Position numbers and translations under genes: made by a program. Below the pieces are notes generated by a model that saw nothing but the letters and a program-made list of their open reading frames with translations, did no database searches and had not been told where the DNA came from. 64,000 nucleotides of DNA, from positions 25,158-89,157 of the forward strand of contig JAFIFH010000067.1 in NCBI GenBank assembly GCA_020832105.1, read 5' to 3'. This stretch comes from Idiomarina sp. GTDB lineage: Bacteria; Pseudomonadota; Gammaproteobacteria; Enterobacterales; Alteromonadaceae. Of this stretch, positions 26,679 through 38,064 are shown piece by piece (within the stretch, counting starts at the first letter, position 1; every line of letters begins with the position of its first letter).

Positions 26679-29522
26679 ATGAGCGATTACAAGCACACGT
26701 TAAATCTACCTGATACGCCTTTCCCAATGCGCGGTAACCTGGCGCAGCGGGAACCTAAAATGCTTGAGCAGTGGTATGCGGCTGATCTTTATGGCGAGAT
26801 TCGTAAAGCGCGTGCTGGTCGTGACAAGTTTATTCTGCATGATGGCCCTCCGTACGCCAATGGCCAAATTCATATCGGTCATGCGGTCAATAAAATCCTC
26901 AAAGACGTGGTGGTGAAATCAAAAACCCTGAGCGGTTTTGATGCCCCTTACGTGCCAGGCTGGGATTGCCACGGCCTGCCTATTGAACTGGTGGTTGAAA
27001 AGAAACACGGCAAGCCAGGCGTTAAACTTACCGACGCTGAATTCCGTGAAAAATGCCGCGAATTTGCGATGAGCCAAATCGAAGGCCAGCGCGAAGACTT
27101 TAAACGTTTAGGCGTATTTGGTCAGTGGGACAAGCCCTATATGACCATGGCCTTCACGCAGGAAGCCAACACCATTCGTGCAATGGGTAAAATCATCGAG
27201 CGCGGCCATTTGCAGCAAGGCTTTAAGCCCGTGCACTGGTGTACGGACTGTGGTTCGGCACTGGCTGAGGCTGAAGTCGAGTACAAAGACAAAACCTCAC
27301 CTGCCATTGATGTGAAATACCCAGTGCAGGACGAAGCCGCATTTGTGAATGCATTTGAACACCCCGAGGGGCATGACGGCGAAGGCCCTTTGAGTATGGT
27401 GATCTGGACTACAACGCCGTGGACCATTCCAGCGTCTCAGGCAGTGACCCTGGCAGCAGACCTTGAATATGCGCTGGTACAAATCGAGGCCGGTAATGAC
27501 GACAAGTCAGTTGAGCGTTTGATTATTGCCTCGGACCTGGTCAACGACGTGATGGCGCGCTTTGGCGTCAACAAATACCATAAGCTTGGTTTTTGCACAG
27601 GAGCGGCGCTGGAAAACCTGAAGTTGCATCACCCGTTGTTTGAGCGTGATATTCCGGTCATTCTTGGTGACCACGTGACCACTGAATCGGGTACTGGTTG
27701 TGTGCATACGGCACCAGGCCACGGTGTTGACGACTTCATTGTTGGCAAACAGTATGGCCTTGAGGTGTATAACCCAGTGAACGATCGCGGTGTCTACAAA
27801 GAAGACACCCCTATGTTTGCTGGCCAGCATGTATTTAAAGCCAATGATGTTATCACCGAAGCGCTGAAAGACGCTGGCAACCTGGCTCATCACGAAGCCT
27901 ACCCGCACAGCTACCCACATTGCTGGCGCCACAAAACGCCAATTATTTTCCGTGCTACCCCACAGTGGTTTATCAGCATGGATCAGCAGAACCTGCGCGC
28001 TGACGCTCTTGAGCAAATTAAACAGGTGCGCTGGGTACCAGAATGGGGTCAAAGCCGAATCACCAGCATGGTGGAAGGTCGCCCAGACTGGTGTATTTCA
28101 CGCCAGCGTACCTGGGGTACGCCACTGACCTTATTTATTCACCGCGAAACCGATGAGTTGCACCCTCGCACTCTGGAATTATTGGACCAGGTTGCAGCGA
28201 AAGTGGAAGAGGCCGGTATTCAGGCATGGTTTGATTTAGATCCTGCAGAGCTGATGGGTGGCGAAGCGAGCGAGTACCGTAAGCTCACCGATACCATGGA
28301 CGTGTGGTTTGATTCAGGTGTGACCCATTACTGTGTGTTAGACCAGGATGAAAACCTGGCATGGCCTGCTGATCTGTATCTGGAAGGTTCAGACCAACAT
28401 CGCGGTTGGTTCCAGTCATCTTTGATGACCGGCGTTGCCACTAAAGGTAAAGCACCATACAAGCACGTGTTGACCCACGGTTTTACTGTCGATAAAGACG
28501 GTCGCAAGATGTCCAAATCGTTAGGCAACGTGGTTTCGCCGCAGGAAGTGATGAATAAGCTGGGTGGTGACATTCTGCGCTTGTGGGTGGCATCCACCGA
28601 TTACACCGCCGAGATGACGGTGTCCGATGAAATCTTAAAACGTGCCGCAGATGCGTATCGTCGTATTCGTAACACCGCGCGTTTCCTGCTCTCAAACCTG
28701 AATGGCTTTGTGCCGGCTGAGCATGCGGTGGCCACTGAAGATATGGTTGAGCTGGACCGCTGGATTGTGGGGCGCGCGAAAACCCTGCAGGACGAGATTA
28801 TCAATGCCTATGACAACTATCAGTTCTTAAGCGTGTCGCAAAAGTTGATGCACTTCTGTTCTATTGAGCTTGGTAGCTTCTACTTAGACATTATTAAAGA
28901 CCGTCAGTACACCGCCAAGCAAGACAGTCTGGCTCAGCGTTCTTGCCAGACCGCGTTGTGGCACATTGTCGAGGCACTGGTGCGCTGGATGGCGCCAATT
29001 ACCAGCTTTACCGCCCAGGAAATCTGGGAGCAGATGCCACAGGTAGATGGCCGTGATAGCTATGTGTTTACTGCTGAGTGGTACCAAGCCTGGCCACAGC
29101 TAGACGTTAAAGCTGAGCTGAGCGATGCCGACTGGCAGCAATTGCTTGGGGTGCGCGGTGAAGTCAACCGTGCGTTAGAACAGGCACGTCGCGACGATCG
29201 CATTGGTGGCTCATTACAGGCGAATGTGACGTTGTATGTGAGTGACGAGCTGAACGAGCTGCTGGTGAAGCTTAAAGATGAATTGCGTTTTGTGCTGCTC
29301 ACCTCGCATACAGACACTGCACCTTTGGCGCAAGCCCCGGCAGACGCAGCGATGACTGAAATTGATGGGCTCAAAGTGGTAGTAATGAAGTCGCCACACG
29401 CGAAGTGCGGCCGCTGCTGGCACCACCGTGAGGAGGTTGGCACCATGAGCGAGCACCCGGAACTATGTGGTCGTTGTGTGACTAACGTGGATGGCGAGGG
29501 TGAAGTGCGTGACTTCGCCTAA
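26679..29522 (+). CDS. ileS: Isoleucyl-tRNA synthetase
   Basis: [32 protein letters not shown]-terminal zinc site CGRCWHHRE...LCGRC. Confidence 0.99.
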   Translation: MSDYKHTLNLPDTPFPMRGNLAQREPKMLEQWYAADLYGEIRKARAGRDKFILHDGPPYANGQIHIGHAVNKILKDVVVKSKTLSGFDAPYVPGWDCHGLPIELVVEKKHGKPGVKLTDAEFREKCREFAMSQIEGQREDFKRLGVFGQWDKPYMTMAFTQEANTIRAMGKIIERGHLQQGFKPVHWCTDCGSALAEAEVEYKDKTSPAIDVKYPVQDEAAFVNAFEHPEGHDGEGPLSMVIWTTTPWTIPASQAVTLAADLEYALVQIEAGNDDKSVERLIIASDLVNDVMARFGVNKYHKLGFCTGAALENLKLHHPLFERDIPVILGDHVTTESGTGCVHTAPGHGVDDFIVGKQYGLEVYNPVNDRGVYKEDTPMFAGQHVFKANDVITEALKDAGNLAHHEAYPHSYPHCWRHKTPIIFRATPQWFISMDQQNLRADALEQIKQVRWVPEWGQSRITSMVEGRPDWCISRQRTWGTPLTLFIHRETDELHPRTLELLDQVAAKVEEAGIQAWFDLDPAELMGGEASEYRKLTDTMDVWFDSGVTHYCVLDQDENLAWPADLYLEGSDQHRGWFQSSLMTGVATKGKAPYKHVLTHGFTVDKDGRKMSKSLGNVVSPQEVMNKLGGDILRLWVASTDYTAEMTVSDEILKRAADAYRRIRNTARFLLSNLNGFVPAEHAVATEDMVELDRWIVGRAKTLQDEIINAYDNYQFLSVSQKLMHFCSIELGSFYLDIIKDRQYTAKQDSLAQRSCQTALWHIVEALVRWMAPITSFTAQEIWEQMPQVDGRDSYVFTAEWYQAWPQLDVKAELSDADWQQLLGVRGEVNRALEQARRDDRIGGSLQANVTLYVSDELNELLVKLKDELRFVLLTSHTDTAPLAQAPADAAMTEIDGLKVVVMKSPHAKCGRCWHHREEVGTMSEHPELCGRCVTNVDGEGEVRDFA

Positions 29523-30021
29523 GCGCCCGGCTCGTTGGCAGGACAGCGGTTGGCACCTGTTTTGGGTGCCGTTGCTGGTGATTGTGTTGGATCAGATCAC
29601 CAAACAGGTCATCCTGGCGACGATGTCGCTGTATGAACGAATCAATGTACTGCCGTTCTTTGACATTGTGCATGCGCGTAATTATGGTGCGGCTTTTAGT
29701 TTTTTAAGTGACGCTGGTGGCTGGCAACGTTGGTTTTTTACCATTCTGGCGATTGTGGTGTGTTCGGTGCTGGCCTTTTGGTTGCGTAAGCATTCGCGTC
29801 AGGAATGGCGCCTGAACTGGGCCTTTGCGCTGGTAATTGGCGGGGCGATTGGCAATGTTCTGGATCGCTTACAGCACGGGTTTGTGGTGGATTTTCTTGA
29901 CGTATATGCACGAATTGGAGATTCAACCCATCACTGGCCCGCTTTCAACGTCGCCGACAGCGCCATCGTCATTGGCGCCGCCTTAATGATTTGGGACGGT
30001 TTCAAACGCCCCGCGTCATGA
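29491..30021 (+). CDS. lspA: Lipoprotein signal peptidase LspA (exact start uncertain; overlaps ileS end)
   Basis: [41 protein letters not shown]. Confidence 0.96.
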   Translation: MARVKCVTSPKRPARWQDSGWHLFWVPLLVIVLDQITKQVILATMSLYERINVLPFFDIVHARNYGAAFSFLSDAGGWQRWFFTILAIVVCSVLAFWLRKHSRQEWRLNWAFALVIGGAIGNVLDRLQHGFVVDFLDVYARIGDSTHHWPAFNVADSAIVIGAALMIWDGFKRPAS

Positions 30022-30023
30022 TG

Positions 30024-30094
30024 TAGGTCAGGCCGCGCCTGACGCCGCGATGGTTAACGTCATCACTGCGTGACGCTGACACAGCCTGACGTAC
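30024..30094. repeat. REP-like inverted pair
   Basis: GTAGGTCAGGCCGCGCCTGACG...CATCACTGCGTGACGCTGACACAGCCTGACGTAC. Confidence 0.9.
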
Positions 30095-30141
30095 GACGCA
30101 TCATGCAGGATGCACCGCACCAACCCCGTAATTAAAAAGAG

Positions 30142-30594
30142 ATGAATATGAGTGATTTAGCAGTAATTGGTCAGAACAGCCGCGTAGTGATGCATTTTTC
30201 TATTAAGCTGGAAGATGGCAGTGCCGCAGACAGCTCGAAGGTGCATGGTAAACCTGCGCGTTTTCAAATGGGCGACGGCAACCTGACACCAAATTTTGAA
30301 AAGCACCTTATTGGTCTCAAGGCGGGTGACGAGCGCGAGTTCACCTTAGAGCCTGCAGAAGCCTTTGGTGAGCCTATTGACGAGAACATTTATCAGGTTG
30401 ATAAGACCAAATTTAGTGACGAAACGCCAGCAGACATAGGTTCGATTATTGCTTTTACCCAGCCAGATGGCCGCGAAGTGCCAGGTATTGTACGTAAAGT
30501 GGACGGCAACTCGGTGACCATCGATTTTAATCACCCGTTAGCTGGCCAGCGCATTGTATTTGCCGTTGAGATTCTCAGTGTGGAGGATGCATGA
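30142..30594 (+). CDS. fkpB: FKBP-type peptidyl-prolyl isomerase (SlpA/FkpB-like)
   Basis: [46 protein letters not shown]; between lspA and ispH. Confidence 0.93.
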   Translation: MNMSDLAVIGQNSRVVMHFSIKLEDGSAADSSKVHGKPARFQMGDGNLTPNFEKHLIGLKAGDEREFTLEPAEAFGEPIDENIYQVDKTKFSDETPADIGSIIAFTQPDGREVPGIVRKVDGNSVTIDFNHPLAGQRIVFAVEILSVEDA

Positions 30595-31535
30595 AAATTG
30601 TTTTAGCCAACCCGCGGGGTTTTTGTGCCGGTGTTGACCGCGCCATCACTATCGTGGAACAGGCACTGGCGATGTTTTCACCGCCCATTTATGTACGCCA
30701 TGAAGTGGTCCATAACAAATATGTGGTAGACGGGCTGCGTGAGCGCGGCGCCAGGTTTGTTGAAGAACTTGAACAAGTCCCCGACGACAGCATCGTGATC
30801 TTCTCTGCCCATGGGGTGTCAAAAGCAGTACGCCAGGCCGCCAATGATCGTGGTTTGAAGGTATTTGACGCCACCTGCCCACTGGTAACCAAAGTCCACA
30901 TGGAAGTGACCAGGGCGAGCCGTCGCGGCCATGAGTGTGTGCTAATTGGTCATGCTGGTCATCCCGAAGTGGAAGGCACCATGGGCCAGTACCTCAACAA
31001 CGACGGTGGTATTTACCTGGTTGAATCGGTGGAAGATGTGGCCACTTTGCAGGTTAAAGACGCCGATAACTTACATTATATGAGCCAGACCACACTCTCA
31101 GTGGATGACACCGCAGATGTGATTGACGCACTGCGTCAGCGCTTTCCAAACATCAATGGTCCGCGCAAAGACGATATCTGTTATGCCACCCAAAACCGCC
31201 AGGACGCGGTGCGTGAGATGGCCAACGAAGTCGACGTGATGTTGGTGGTCGGTGCACGAAATAGTTCCAATTCCAACCGCCTGCGCGAGCTGGCTGAGAA
31301 GATGGGCACCCCCGCACACTTGATAGACGATGCCAGCTGCATGGACAAGAGCTGGTTTGCTAATGTCAGCGCAGTAGGGGTGACCGCAGGTGCCTCTGCG
31401 CCAGACATTCTGGTGCAAAACGTGGTTAAGCAGCTGCAGGACTGGGGCGGTGAGGCCGTGGAAGAGCGCAGTGGGCGTGAAGAGAATGTCACGTTCTCGA
31501 TACCCCCAGAACTGCGAGTTACCCAAGTCTCTTAA
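30591..31535 (+). CDS. ispH: 4-hydroxy-3-methylbut-2-enyl diphosphate reductase
   Basis: [45 protein letters not shown]. Confidence 0.98.
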   Translation: MKIVLANPRGFCAGVDRAITIVEQALAMFSPPIYVRHEVVHNKYVVDGLRERGARFVEELEQVPDDSIVIFSAHGVSKAVRQAANDRGLKVFDATCPLVTKVHMEVTRASRRGHECVLIGHAGHPEVEGTMGQYLNNDGGIYLVESVEDVATLQVKDADNLHYMSQTTLSVDDTADVIDALRQRFPNINGPRKDDICYATQNRQDAVREMANEVDVMLVVGARNSSNSNRLRELAEKMGTPAHLIDDASCMDKSWFANVSAVGVTAGASAPDILVQNVVKQLQDWGGEAVEERSGREENVTFSIPPELRVTQVS

Positions 31536-31577
31536 GGTAACGTCAGCGATTGCTGATAATGCTCTCAAAGTATTCAG

Positions 31578-31604
31578 AAAAGCCCGCATGAGCGGGCTTT
31601 TTTT
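31578..31604 (+). terminator. Terminator after ispH
   Basis: AAAAGCCCGC-ATGA-GCGGGCTTTTTTT. Confidence 0.9.
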
Positions 31605-31702
31605 ATGAACTAACACATACTGAAAAGTGAGCTGAAGGCGCTCAATGACTAGTTAAAGAGCCACACCATAATCGCACCACAGAAACGGACATAGGGGGTC
31701 GC

Positions 31703-32221
31703 ATGGGTACGGATACTCAACCGCGCAGCGCGTCAGCGCAGTGCAATGCAAAGCGTGGGTTTACCTTAATTGAGCTGATGGTGGTACTTATTATCATCAG
31801 CATTGTTGGCGGCAAGGCATTACCAGCTATCGCGGATGGCTGGGACCAGTTTATGCTGCGCCGCATCGCCGCAAAGGTACTGGCCACTATTAGTGTCGCC
31901 AGGCAGCACGCGATAGCGGACGAGCGTGCAACGCTGGTGAAGTTTGAACACGATGCCTGGTGTATTCAGTATCAGGATGAACCTGAACAGGCGTGTTCAC
32001 TGGGCCGGGGCAGTCTGCCGCCGCGCTACTCTTTTAATCATAATTTAGGTAGCCAGTTTCAGCTGTTGTATAGCGCAGGGCGAGGCTTTTCACCGCTAAG
32101 CGCCGGTGCCATCCGGTTATATTCAAGACCCGGCCTGAGGCATGTTCAGTTTATTAACAGCTCAGTGGGCCGCATCAGGCTATGCAGCGGGCAGCGGATA
32201 CCAGGGATCCCCTCATGTTAG
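31703..32221 (+). CDS. GspH/FimT-like minor pseudopilin (PpdA-like position)
   Basis: Prepilin motif KRGFTLIELMVVLIIISIVGG. Confidence 0.8.
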   Translation: MGTDTQPRSASAQCNAKRGFTLIELMVVLIIISIVGGKALPAIADGWDQFMLRRIAAKVLATISVARQHAIADERATLVKFEHDAWCIQYQDEPEQACSLGRGSLPPRYSFNHNLGSQFQLLYSAGRGFSPLSAGAIRLYSRPGLRHVQFINSSVGRIRLCSGQRIPGIPSC

Positions 32222-32709
32222 CCCGGCAGCGCGCTCACGGCTTTACTCTGCTCGAGTTGTTACTGGTCAGTGGGTTAAGCGGGATCATACTGACCACCTG
32301 GATTGGTAGTCTTAGTCAGCAGCTAGTCGCACTGGATAAACGCCTGCAAACCGCTCGCAAGACACAGCAGTTTAATCAACTTGGGTTCTGGTTAAGCCAT
32401 GAGTTAGAGCGTGCCCGGGATAACGGTGACTATGCCTGGTTGTGGGCAGAGAATTGTTTGATATACGGCGAGTCATCCGGGGTCAGGGTTCAAAACGGGT
32501 TGCTGCAATGGCGCGGAGGGCCGAGATTGTGCACGGACTCTGGCTGGGTCAGCCTGGGTGATCCTGAAGATTATCAAATCACCCACTTGTCAGTGACGCA
32601 CGCTCCAAGTTCCGATGGCAACGGATACCTGCAGCTCAGCGGAATCATTGAAGGTGAGCCTGTAACATGGGAGTACCGCTTTAATGGTAAACTATACTTT
32701 ACTCCCTAG
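32182..32709 (+). CDS. PilW-like minor pseudopilin (PpdB-like position)
   Basis: Prepilin motif AHGFTLLELLLVSGLSGIILT. Confidence 0.75.
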   Translation: MQRAADTRDPLMLARQRAHGFTLLELLLVSGLSGIILTTWIGSLSQQLVALDKRLQTARKTQQFNQLGFWLSHELERARDNGDYAWLWAENCLIYGESSGVRVQNGLLQWRGGPRLCTDSGWVSLGDPEDYQITHLSVTHAPSSDGNGYLQLSGIIEGEPVTWEYRFNGKLYFTP

Positions 32710-33307
32710 CAGGGATGCTGTGTGCAGTCGCCTTAGGTGCGCTCTTCAACAGCAAGGGGTCGCACTTATTACGGCGATTTTAGTCATGCTCGGTCTTGCC
32801 TTGCTGGTATTAAGCCTGTCGGGCCAACAGGTACTGACACATTTTCAGCAGATAAGCCTGGACGAACGTCGGCTGCATCGGCAGCTTGCCACTGAACAGT
32901 TATTTGATGAAGTCGCATTAAGCTTGGAAATGAATGGGCGTATGCAACTGGAGCAGGGGCGGGGCTACGTCGCCCACGCCTTCAACCAAGGTAGTCCGGG
33001 CCAACGGGTACTGTACAGCGAAACGCAAGATGTGCCCTGCCCACACGACTTCTTTACCCTTAGTATGTGCTGGCGCATTCAGGTGCGACAGTCGGGGTCT
33101 GGATTTATTCGCGAGCGCATGTTGGTGATTCCGGAAGCCAGCTGTGCAAGCTCTTATTGGTTTCCACCGGAAGGACGAGTGGTCAGTGCGCCGGTGTTAC
33201 CGCCTGCGGATGCTCCCCCGGAGTCTGACCCGCCACCAGAGCTGATACCAGAGCCGACACCAGAGCCGACCCCACCACCAAGACCAGGCGGGGGGCTAAG
33301 ACCATGA
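32684..33307 (+). CDS. PilX/YgdB-like minor pseudopilin with proline-rich C-terminal tail
   Basis: QQGVALITAILVMLGLALLVLSLSGQQ; tail PPADAPPESDPPPELIPEPTPEPTPPPRPGGG. Confidence 0.6.
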   Translation: MVNYTLLPSRDAVCSRLRCALQQQGVALITAILVMLGLALLVLSLSGQQVLTHFQQISLDERRLHRQLATEQLFDEVALSLEMNGRMQLEQGRGYVAHAFNQGSPGQRVLYSETQDVPCPHDFFTLSMCWRIQVRQSGSGFIRERMLVIPEASCASSYWFPPEGRVVSAPVLPPADAPPESDPPPELIPEPTPEPTPPPRPGGGLRP

Positions 33308-33534
33308 CTCAACGTATACAGGTTCAAGGATTCAGCTTGCTGGAACTGAGTATCGCCAGTGCCATTTTGAGTGTCGGAACTTTGGCAGTGTTTACATTAA
33401 CTTTGTACTGGCTCGAGGCGCCAGAGCGCCAGAAGGCTCGTTACGAAGCCCTGGTTCAGGCTGTGCTTGAGCGGCCCCAGCCCATGTATATCAGGCGATT
33501 CGCTACATTAGAATGCGAACGTGAAAAGGAGTAA
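33304..33534 (+). CDS. PilV-like short minor pseudopilin (PpdC-like position)
   Basis: Prepilin motif VQGFSLLELSIASAILSVGTLAVFTL. Confidence 0.65.
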   Translation: MTQRIQVQGFSLLELSIASAILSVGTLAVFTLTLYWLEAPERQKARYEALVQAVLERPQPMYIRRFATLECEREKE

Positions 33535-33686
33535 GCAAGCTGGCCTGATAATTGAATACTAGTAACCTAAGACACGCGTTGACGCTTTCTTGACACTTTC
33601 TTTACGTGCGCGCCATTCACCGCAGCGCGCACACAGGGTTGGTCAGGCTCACGTGCAGTGGATAATTTATTAGGGTTGGTAGTTGC

Positions 33687-35789
33687 ATGCAGCAGTACGG
33701 CGCGCTGAAAGACTTTTATCAGAACAATTGGCGACATATCAAAGGCATCGGCACGCCTATATTCGTGCTTGCGGTGCTGGCTATGGTTATTTTACCGATG
33801 CCACCCTTCCTGCTTGATACCTTGTTCTCGTTTAACATTACCTTATCGATGATCGTGCTGCTGGTGGCGGTTTACACCAAACGCCCGCTTGAATTCGCGG
33901 CCTTCCCCACTATTTTGCTGATAGCCACCTTGTTGCGTTTGGGCCTGAATATAGCCTCAACCCGGGTGGTTTTACTGCATGGTCATGAAGGGCCAGATGC
34001 GGCAGGTAACGTAATCGAAGCCTTTGGCAGCGTGGTTATTGGCGGCAACTACACGGTTGGTTTAGTGGTTTTCGCAATTTTAATCATTATTAACTTTGTG
34101 GTGATTACCAAAGGTGCAGGGCGGATCTCTGAAGTAACTGCTCGCTTTACCCTCGACGCGATGCCCGGTAAACAAATGGCCATTGATGCGGACTTAAACT
34201 CTGGCCTGATCTCTCAGGAAGATGCGAAGGCACGCCGTCAGGACGTCACCCGTGAAGCGGATTTCTATGGCTCGATGGACGGTGCCAGTAAGTTTGTGAA
34301 AGGGGATGCCGTCGCGGGCATCCTGATCCTGCTGATCAACCTGATCGGTGGGTTTATCATTGGGATGGTGCAGCATGACCTGAGCTTCGGTCAGGCAGTT
34401 GAGATATACACCACGCTCAGTATTGGTGACGGCCTGGCCGCGCAAATCCCTGCATTGTTGCTCTCCGTAGCAACTGCCATCGTGATTACTCGCGAAAATT
34501 CTGAAACCCAGCTCAGTGAACAGATGAACCTGCAGCTGATATCGAATCCGCGAATTCTAATCATTGCCTCGTTTATTCTGTTCTTCATGGGCGTGGTGCC
34601 TGGGATGCCGCATTTTGCGTTCCTCAGCATGGCGCTCGTTCTTGCGGCGATGGCGTACTTACGTATCCGCACGATGAAGGAAGAGACCCAGACCGAACTG
34701 GTGGTAGCGCAGAATAAAACCAATGCAGAGCACCTTGAGCCTGCGCAAAAAGAGATTGGCTGGGACGATGTGCATCAGGTCGACACCATTGGGCTCGAGG
34801 TTGGCTATCGACTGATCCCGATGGTAGACAAGTCTCAAGGGGGTGAACTGCTGGCACGAATCAAAGGGGTTCGTAAGAAGCTGTCTCAGGAACTTGGCTT
34901 TTTGGTGCCAGCGGTACATATCCGTGACAACCTCGATCTGGGCCCTAACCAGTATCGCATTACGCTAATGGGGGTGACCTTTGGTGAGGCCGAGATTCGC
35001 CCCGATTGGGAGATGGCGATCAACCCGGGCCAGGTGTTTGGTGAGCTGAAAGGCGAAAAAACCATGGACCCCGCATTTGGTCTTGAGGCCACCTGGATTC
35101 GTCCGGAAGAACGAGAACATGCGCAAACACTGGGTTATACCGTTGTTGATTCAGCGACCGTGATTGCCACCCACCTTAGCCAAATTCTGACCAACAATGC
35201 AGCGCAGTTGCTGGGTCACGAAGAAGGTCAGCAATTGCTGGATATGCTTGGCAAACAAACGCCTAAGTTATCAGAAGCGCTGGTGCCGGATACCTTGAGT
35301 CTTGCCGCTGTGGTAAAGGTACTCCAGAACCTGCTGAGTGAAGGGGTGCCGGTACGTGACTTCAGAACGGTTGCCCAGACCCTGGTTGAATACGGCGCGA
35401 AAAGTCAGGACACCGACGTGCTCACAGCGGCTACCCGTATCGCCTTGCGGCGTTTGATTGTGCAGGAAGCTGCTGGCGGCATGGACGAGTTACCCGTCAT
35501 AACCTTGGCGCCAGAACTGGAACAGATGTTGCATCAATCCATGCAGGCTGCGGGCAATGAAAGCGCCGGTATTGAACCTGGAATGGCAGAGAAAATTCAG
35601 CAGTCGTTACAGGAAGCACATCAACGTCAGGAAATGAATGGGCAGCCGTCTGTTTTACTGACCTCAGGGGTGCTACGCAATACGTTATCGCGCTTCATTC
35701 GCAATACGATTCCGGGCATGCATGTGCTGTCTTATCAGGAAGTACCGGACGATAAACAAATTCGCATCATGAGCTCAGTCGGCCAGTAG
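33687..35789 (+). CDS. flhA: Flagellar export apparatus protein FlhA
   Basis: PLEFAAFPTILLIATLLRLGLNIASTRVVLLHG; AGRISEVTARFTLDAMPGKQMAIDADLNSGLI. Confidence 0.98.
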   Translation: MQQYGALKDFYQNNWRHIKGIGTPIFVLAVLAMVILPMPPFLLDTLFSFNITLSMIVLLVAVYTKRPLEFAAFPTILLIATLLRLGLNIASTRVVLLHGHEGPDAAGNVIEAFGSVVIGGNYTVGLVVFAILIIINFVVITKGAGRISEVTARFTLDAMPGKQMAIDADLNSGLISQEDAKARRQDVTREADFYGSMDGASKFVKGDAVAGILILLINLIGGFIIGMVQHDLSFGQAVEIYTTLSIGDGLAAQIPALLLSVATAIVITRENSETQLSEQMNLQLISNPRILIIASFILFFMGVVPGMPHFAFLSMALVLAAMAYLRIRTMKEETQTELVVAQNKTNAEHLEPAQKEIGWDDVHQVDTIGLEVGYRLIPMVDKSQGGELLARIKGVRKKLSQELGFLVPAVHIRDNLDLGPNQYRITLMGVTFGEAEIRPDWEMAINPGQVFGELKGEKTMDPAFGLEATWIRPEEREHAQTLGYTVVDSATVIATHLSQILTNNAAQLLGHEEGQQLLDMLGKQTPKLSEALVPDTLSLAAVVKVLQNLLSEGVPVRDFRTVAQTLVEYGAKSQDTDVLTAATRIALRRLIVQEAAGGMDELPVITLAPELEQMLHQSMQAAGNESAGIEPGMAEKIQQSLQEAHQRQEMNGQPSVLLTSGVLRNTLSRFIRNTIPGMHVLSYQEVPDDKQIRIMSSVGQ

Positions 35790-35809
35790 TGGATTGGGGG
35801 AGAAGTTAA

Positions 35810-37183
35810 GTGAAAATTAAACGCTTTTTTGGCAAAGACATGCGAACAGCCCTGGCTCAGGTCAAAGAGGTGCTAGGGCCTGACGCTGTTATTATGTCGA
35901 ACAAACGGGTCAATGGCGGTGTTGAGATTATGGCCGCTTTTGATCAGGAACCGGCAGCCAAACCTGCTTCGCGGGCAGCCCAACCACGCAATGGCGATGG
36001 TGAGATTCGCGGTGGCCGCATGAAACAGGAAGAAATCGCAGATTCACTCCAGGCATTACTCGCCCGTCAGCAACAAGAAGAACAGAATACGGAGCATACC
36101 CCAGCGCCCTCAGAACCGGCCAAGCTGGCACCGCAGCACGACGACCGGGATCAAGCCGGGCGCAGTACAAGGCGCGCATTTGATCAGGATGAAATGACCG
36201 GCCAGCGTCAGTTTGAGCCCAAAGCAGACAGTCAGTTCTCGCAGCGCTTGAGTGCACAGGACGCAACCATCAGCTCAATGAAGTCCGATATGTCGGCGAT
36301 TCGACAGCTGCTTGAAACTCAGGTTTCCGGGTTGATGTGGCAGGATATGGAACGCCGCGAACCAACCCGTGCCATGCTGATCAATAAACTCAGTAAGCTT
36401 GGCTTTACCGATGAAGTCGCTGATCAGATCAGCTGTTTTATCCCTGAAGGCCTGAGCGAAGAAGACGCCTGGGAGCAGACCCTCGATCTTATCCAGGGCC
36501 AGATAGGCACCACGCGCAATGACATTTTAAGTCAGGGCGGGGTGGTTGCGCTGGTCGGCCCTACCGGAGTTGGCAAGACAACCACGATTGCCAAGCTGGC
36601 GGCGCGCTATGCGCAAATTCACGGGCCTGACAGTGTTGCCCTGGTGACCACAGACACCTATAGAATTGCGGCAAGTGAGCAGTTACAAACCTACGCACGA
36701 ATTATTGGTTGTCCGATTAAAGTGGCGCGTGACGCAGAAGAGCTGAATGCTGTGTTGCTGCAGTTCAGACAGCGCCGGCTGGTGTTAATTGATACCGCAG
36801 GGATGGGCCAGCGCGACTTACGCCTTAGCGAGCAACTGTCGACGCTGATGGAGAACTCAAGACTACGCATTCGCCCATACCTGGTGCTTTCTTCTACTGC
36901 GCAGGCATCAGTGCAAAACGAAATTGTTCGCCAGTTTAAAAAAATACCACTGAGTGGGTGCATCTTTACCAAGCTTGATGAGTCGTTGAGCTTAGGTGAG
37001 GTCATTAGTACAGCCATTCATAACAGCTTGCCGATTAGTTACCTGACGGATGGTCAGCAAGTACCAGAAGATATCCAGATCGCCGATGCGCGCGTCTTGG
37101 TTCGTCAGGCTGCGGCCATGGAGGCCAACAGCAAGGAAGGGTCGCGTTACCAGGCGACAACTAAATCTACGCAGCAGTTATAA
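35810..37183 (+). CDS. flhF: Flagellar SRP-like GTPase FlhF
   Basis: MKIKRFFGKDMRTALAQVKEVLGPDAVIMSNKRVNGGVEI; VALVGPTGVGKTTTIAKLAARYA. Confidence 0.97.
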   Translation: MKIKRFFGKDMRTALAQVKEVLGPDAVIMSNKRVNGGVEIMAAFDQEPAAKPASRAAQPRNGDGEIRGGRMKQEEIADSLQALLARQQQEEQNTEHTPAPSEPAKLAPQHDDRDQAGRSTRRAFDQDEMTGQRQFEPKADSQFSQRLSAQDATISSMKSDMSAIRQLLETQVSGLMWQDMERREPTRAMLINKLSKLGFTDEVADQISCFIPEGLSEEDAWEQTLDLIQGQIGTTRNDILSQGGVVALVGPTGVGKTTTIAKLAARYAQIHGPDSVALVTTDTYRIAASEQLQTYARIIGCPIKVARDAEELNAVLLQFRQRRLVLIDTAGMGQRDLRLSEQLSTLMENSRLRIRPYLVLSSTAQASVQNEIVRQFKKIPLSGCIFTKLDESLSLGEVISTAIHNSLPISYLTDGQQVPEDIQIADARVLVRQAAAMEANSKEGSRYQATTKSTQQL

Positions 37184-37191
37184 GAGATAAT

Positions 37192-38064
37192 GTGATGGAT
37201 CAAGCAAGCGGCTTACGCAAAATGATGAAGCAAAGCATGGTCAAAGTGATTGCTGTGACCGGCGGCAAAGGTGGCGTGGGTAAAACTAACGTCTCGCTTA
37301 ATATGGCCGTGGCGATGGCTCAGCAAGGGCAACGTGTATTAGTCATGGATGCCGACCTTGGGCTTGCCAATGTCGATGTGATGCTCGGTATACGCGTGCG
37401 CCGCAATATCGCGCATGTGCTGGCCGGAGAGTGTGAACTGGAAGATATTCTGGTGCAAGGGCCTGCTGGCATTCAAATCGTGCCAGCGACCTCGGGGGCA
37501 CGCAATATGGTGGAACTGAGCGCTGCGGAACATGCGGGGCTGATTCGCGCCTTCAGTGCCCTGCAAGATGACTTTGATGTATTAATTATTGATACCGCAG
37601 CGGGTATTTCAGACATGGTGCTGAGTTTTTCCAGGGCCGCCCAGGACGTTGTGCTAGTGGTGTGTGATGAACCCACATCGATTACCGATGCCTACGCACT
37701 GGTCAAAGTATTGAGCCGTGAGCATGGTGTATTCCGCTTCAAAGTCATTGCTAACATGGTGCGTACCATGCGCGAAGGTCAGGTGTTGTTTAATAAACTG
37801 ACCAAAGTCACTGACCGCTTCCTGGATGTGGCGTTAGAGCTGGCCGCTATCGTGCCGTTCGACGAGAACCTGCGTAAATGTGTGCGCCGCCAGCAATTGA
37901 TTGTAGAAGCGGCACCGAAATCGCCATCATCACTGGCCTTTAAAGCCCTCGCTCACCGGGCGGCCCGCTGGCCAATCCAGGCCCAGGCGAGCGGTGATCT
38001 AGAATTCTTTATTGAAAAATTGGTACAAAAGCCGAGTGTGATGAAAGGGGTAGCTAATGAATAA
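37192..38064 (+). CDS. flhG: MinD-like ATPase FlhG (FleN)
   Basis: VIAVTGGKGGVGKTNVSLNMAVAMAQQGQRVLVMDADLGLANVDVMLG. Confidence 0.97.
   Translation: MMDQASGLRKMMKQSMVKVIAVTGGKGGVGKTNVSLNMAVAMAQQGQRVLVMDADLGLANVDVMLGIRVRRNIAHVLAGECELEDILVQGPAGIQIVPATSGARNMVELSAAEHAGLIRAFSALQDDFDVLIIDTAAGISDMVLSFSRAAQDVVLVVCDEPTSITDAYALVKVLSREHGVFRFKVIANMVRTMREGQVLFNKLTKVTDRFLDVALELAAIVPFDENLRKCVRRQQLIVEAAPKSPSSLAFKALAHRAARWPIQAQASGDLEFFIEKLVQKPSVMKGVANE

Noticed and set aside
27507-28052. 181-aa antisense ORF inside ileS
   Set aside because: Antisense to a well-supported housekeeping gene; composition typical of a shadow ORF.
33633-33665. GGTTGGTCAGGCTCACGTGCAG upstream of flhA as another REP copy or sigma54 site
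   Set aside because: Only the GGTCAGGCT string matches, no second hairpin arm; GG/GC spacing does not fit RpoN.
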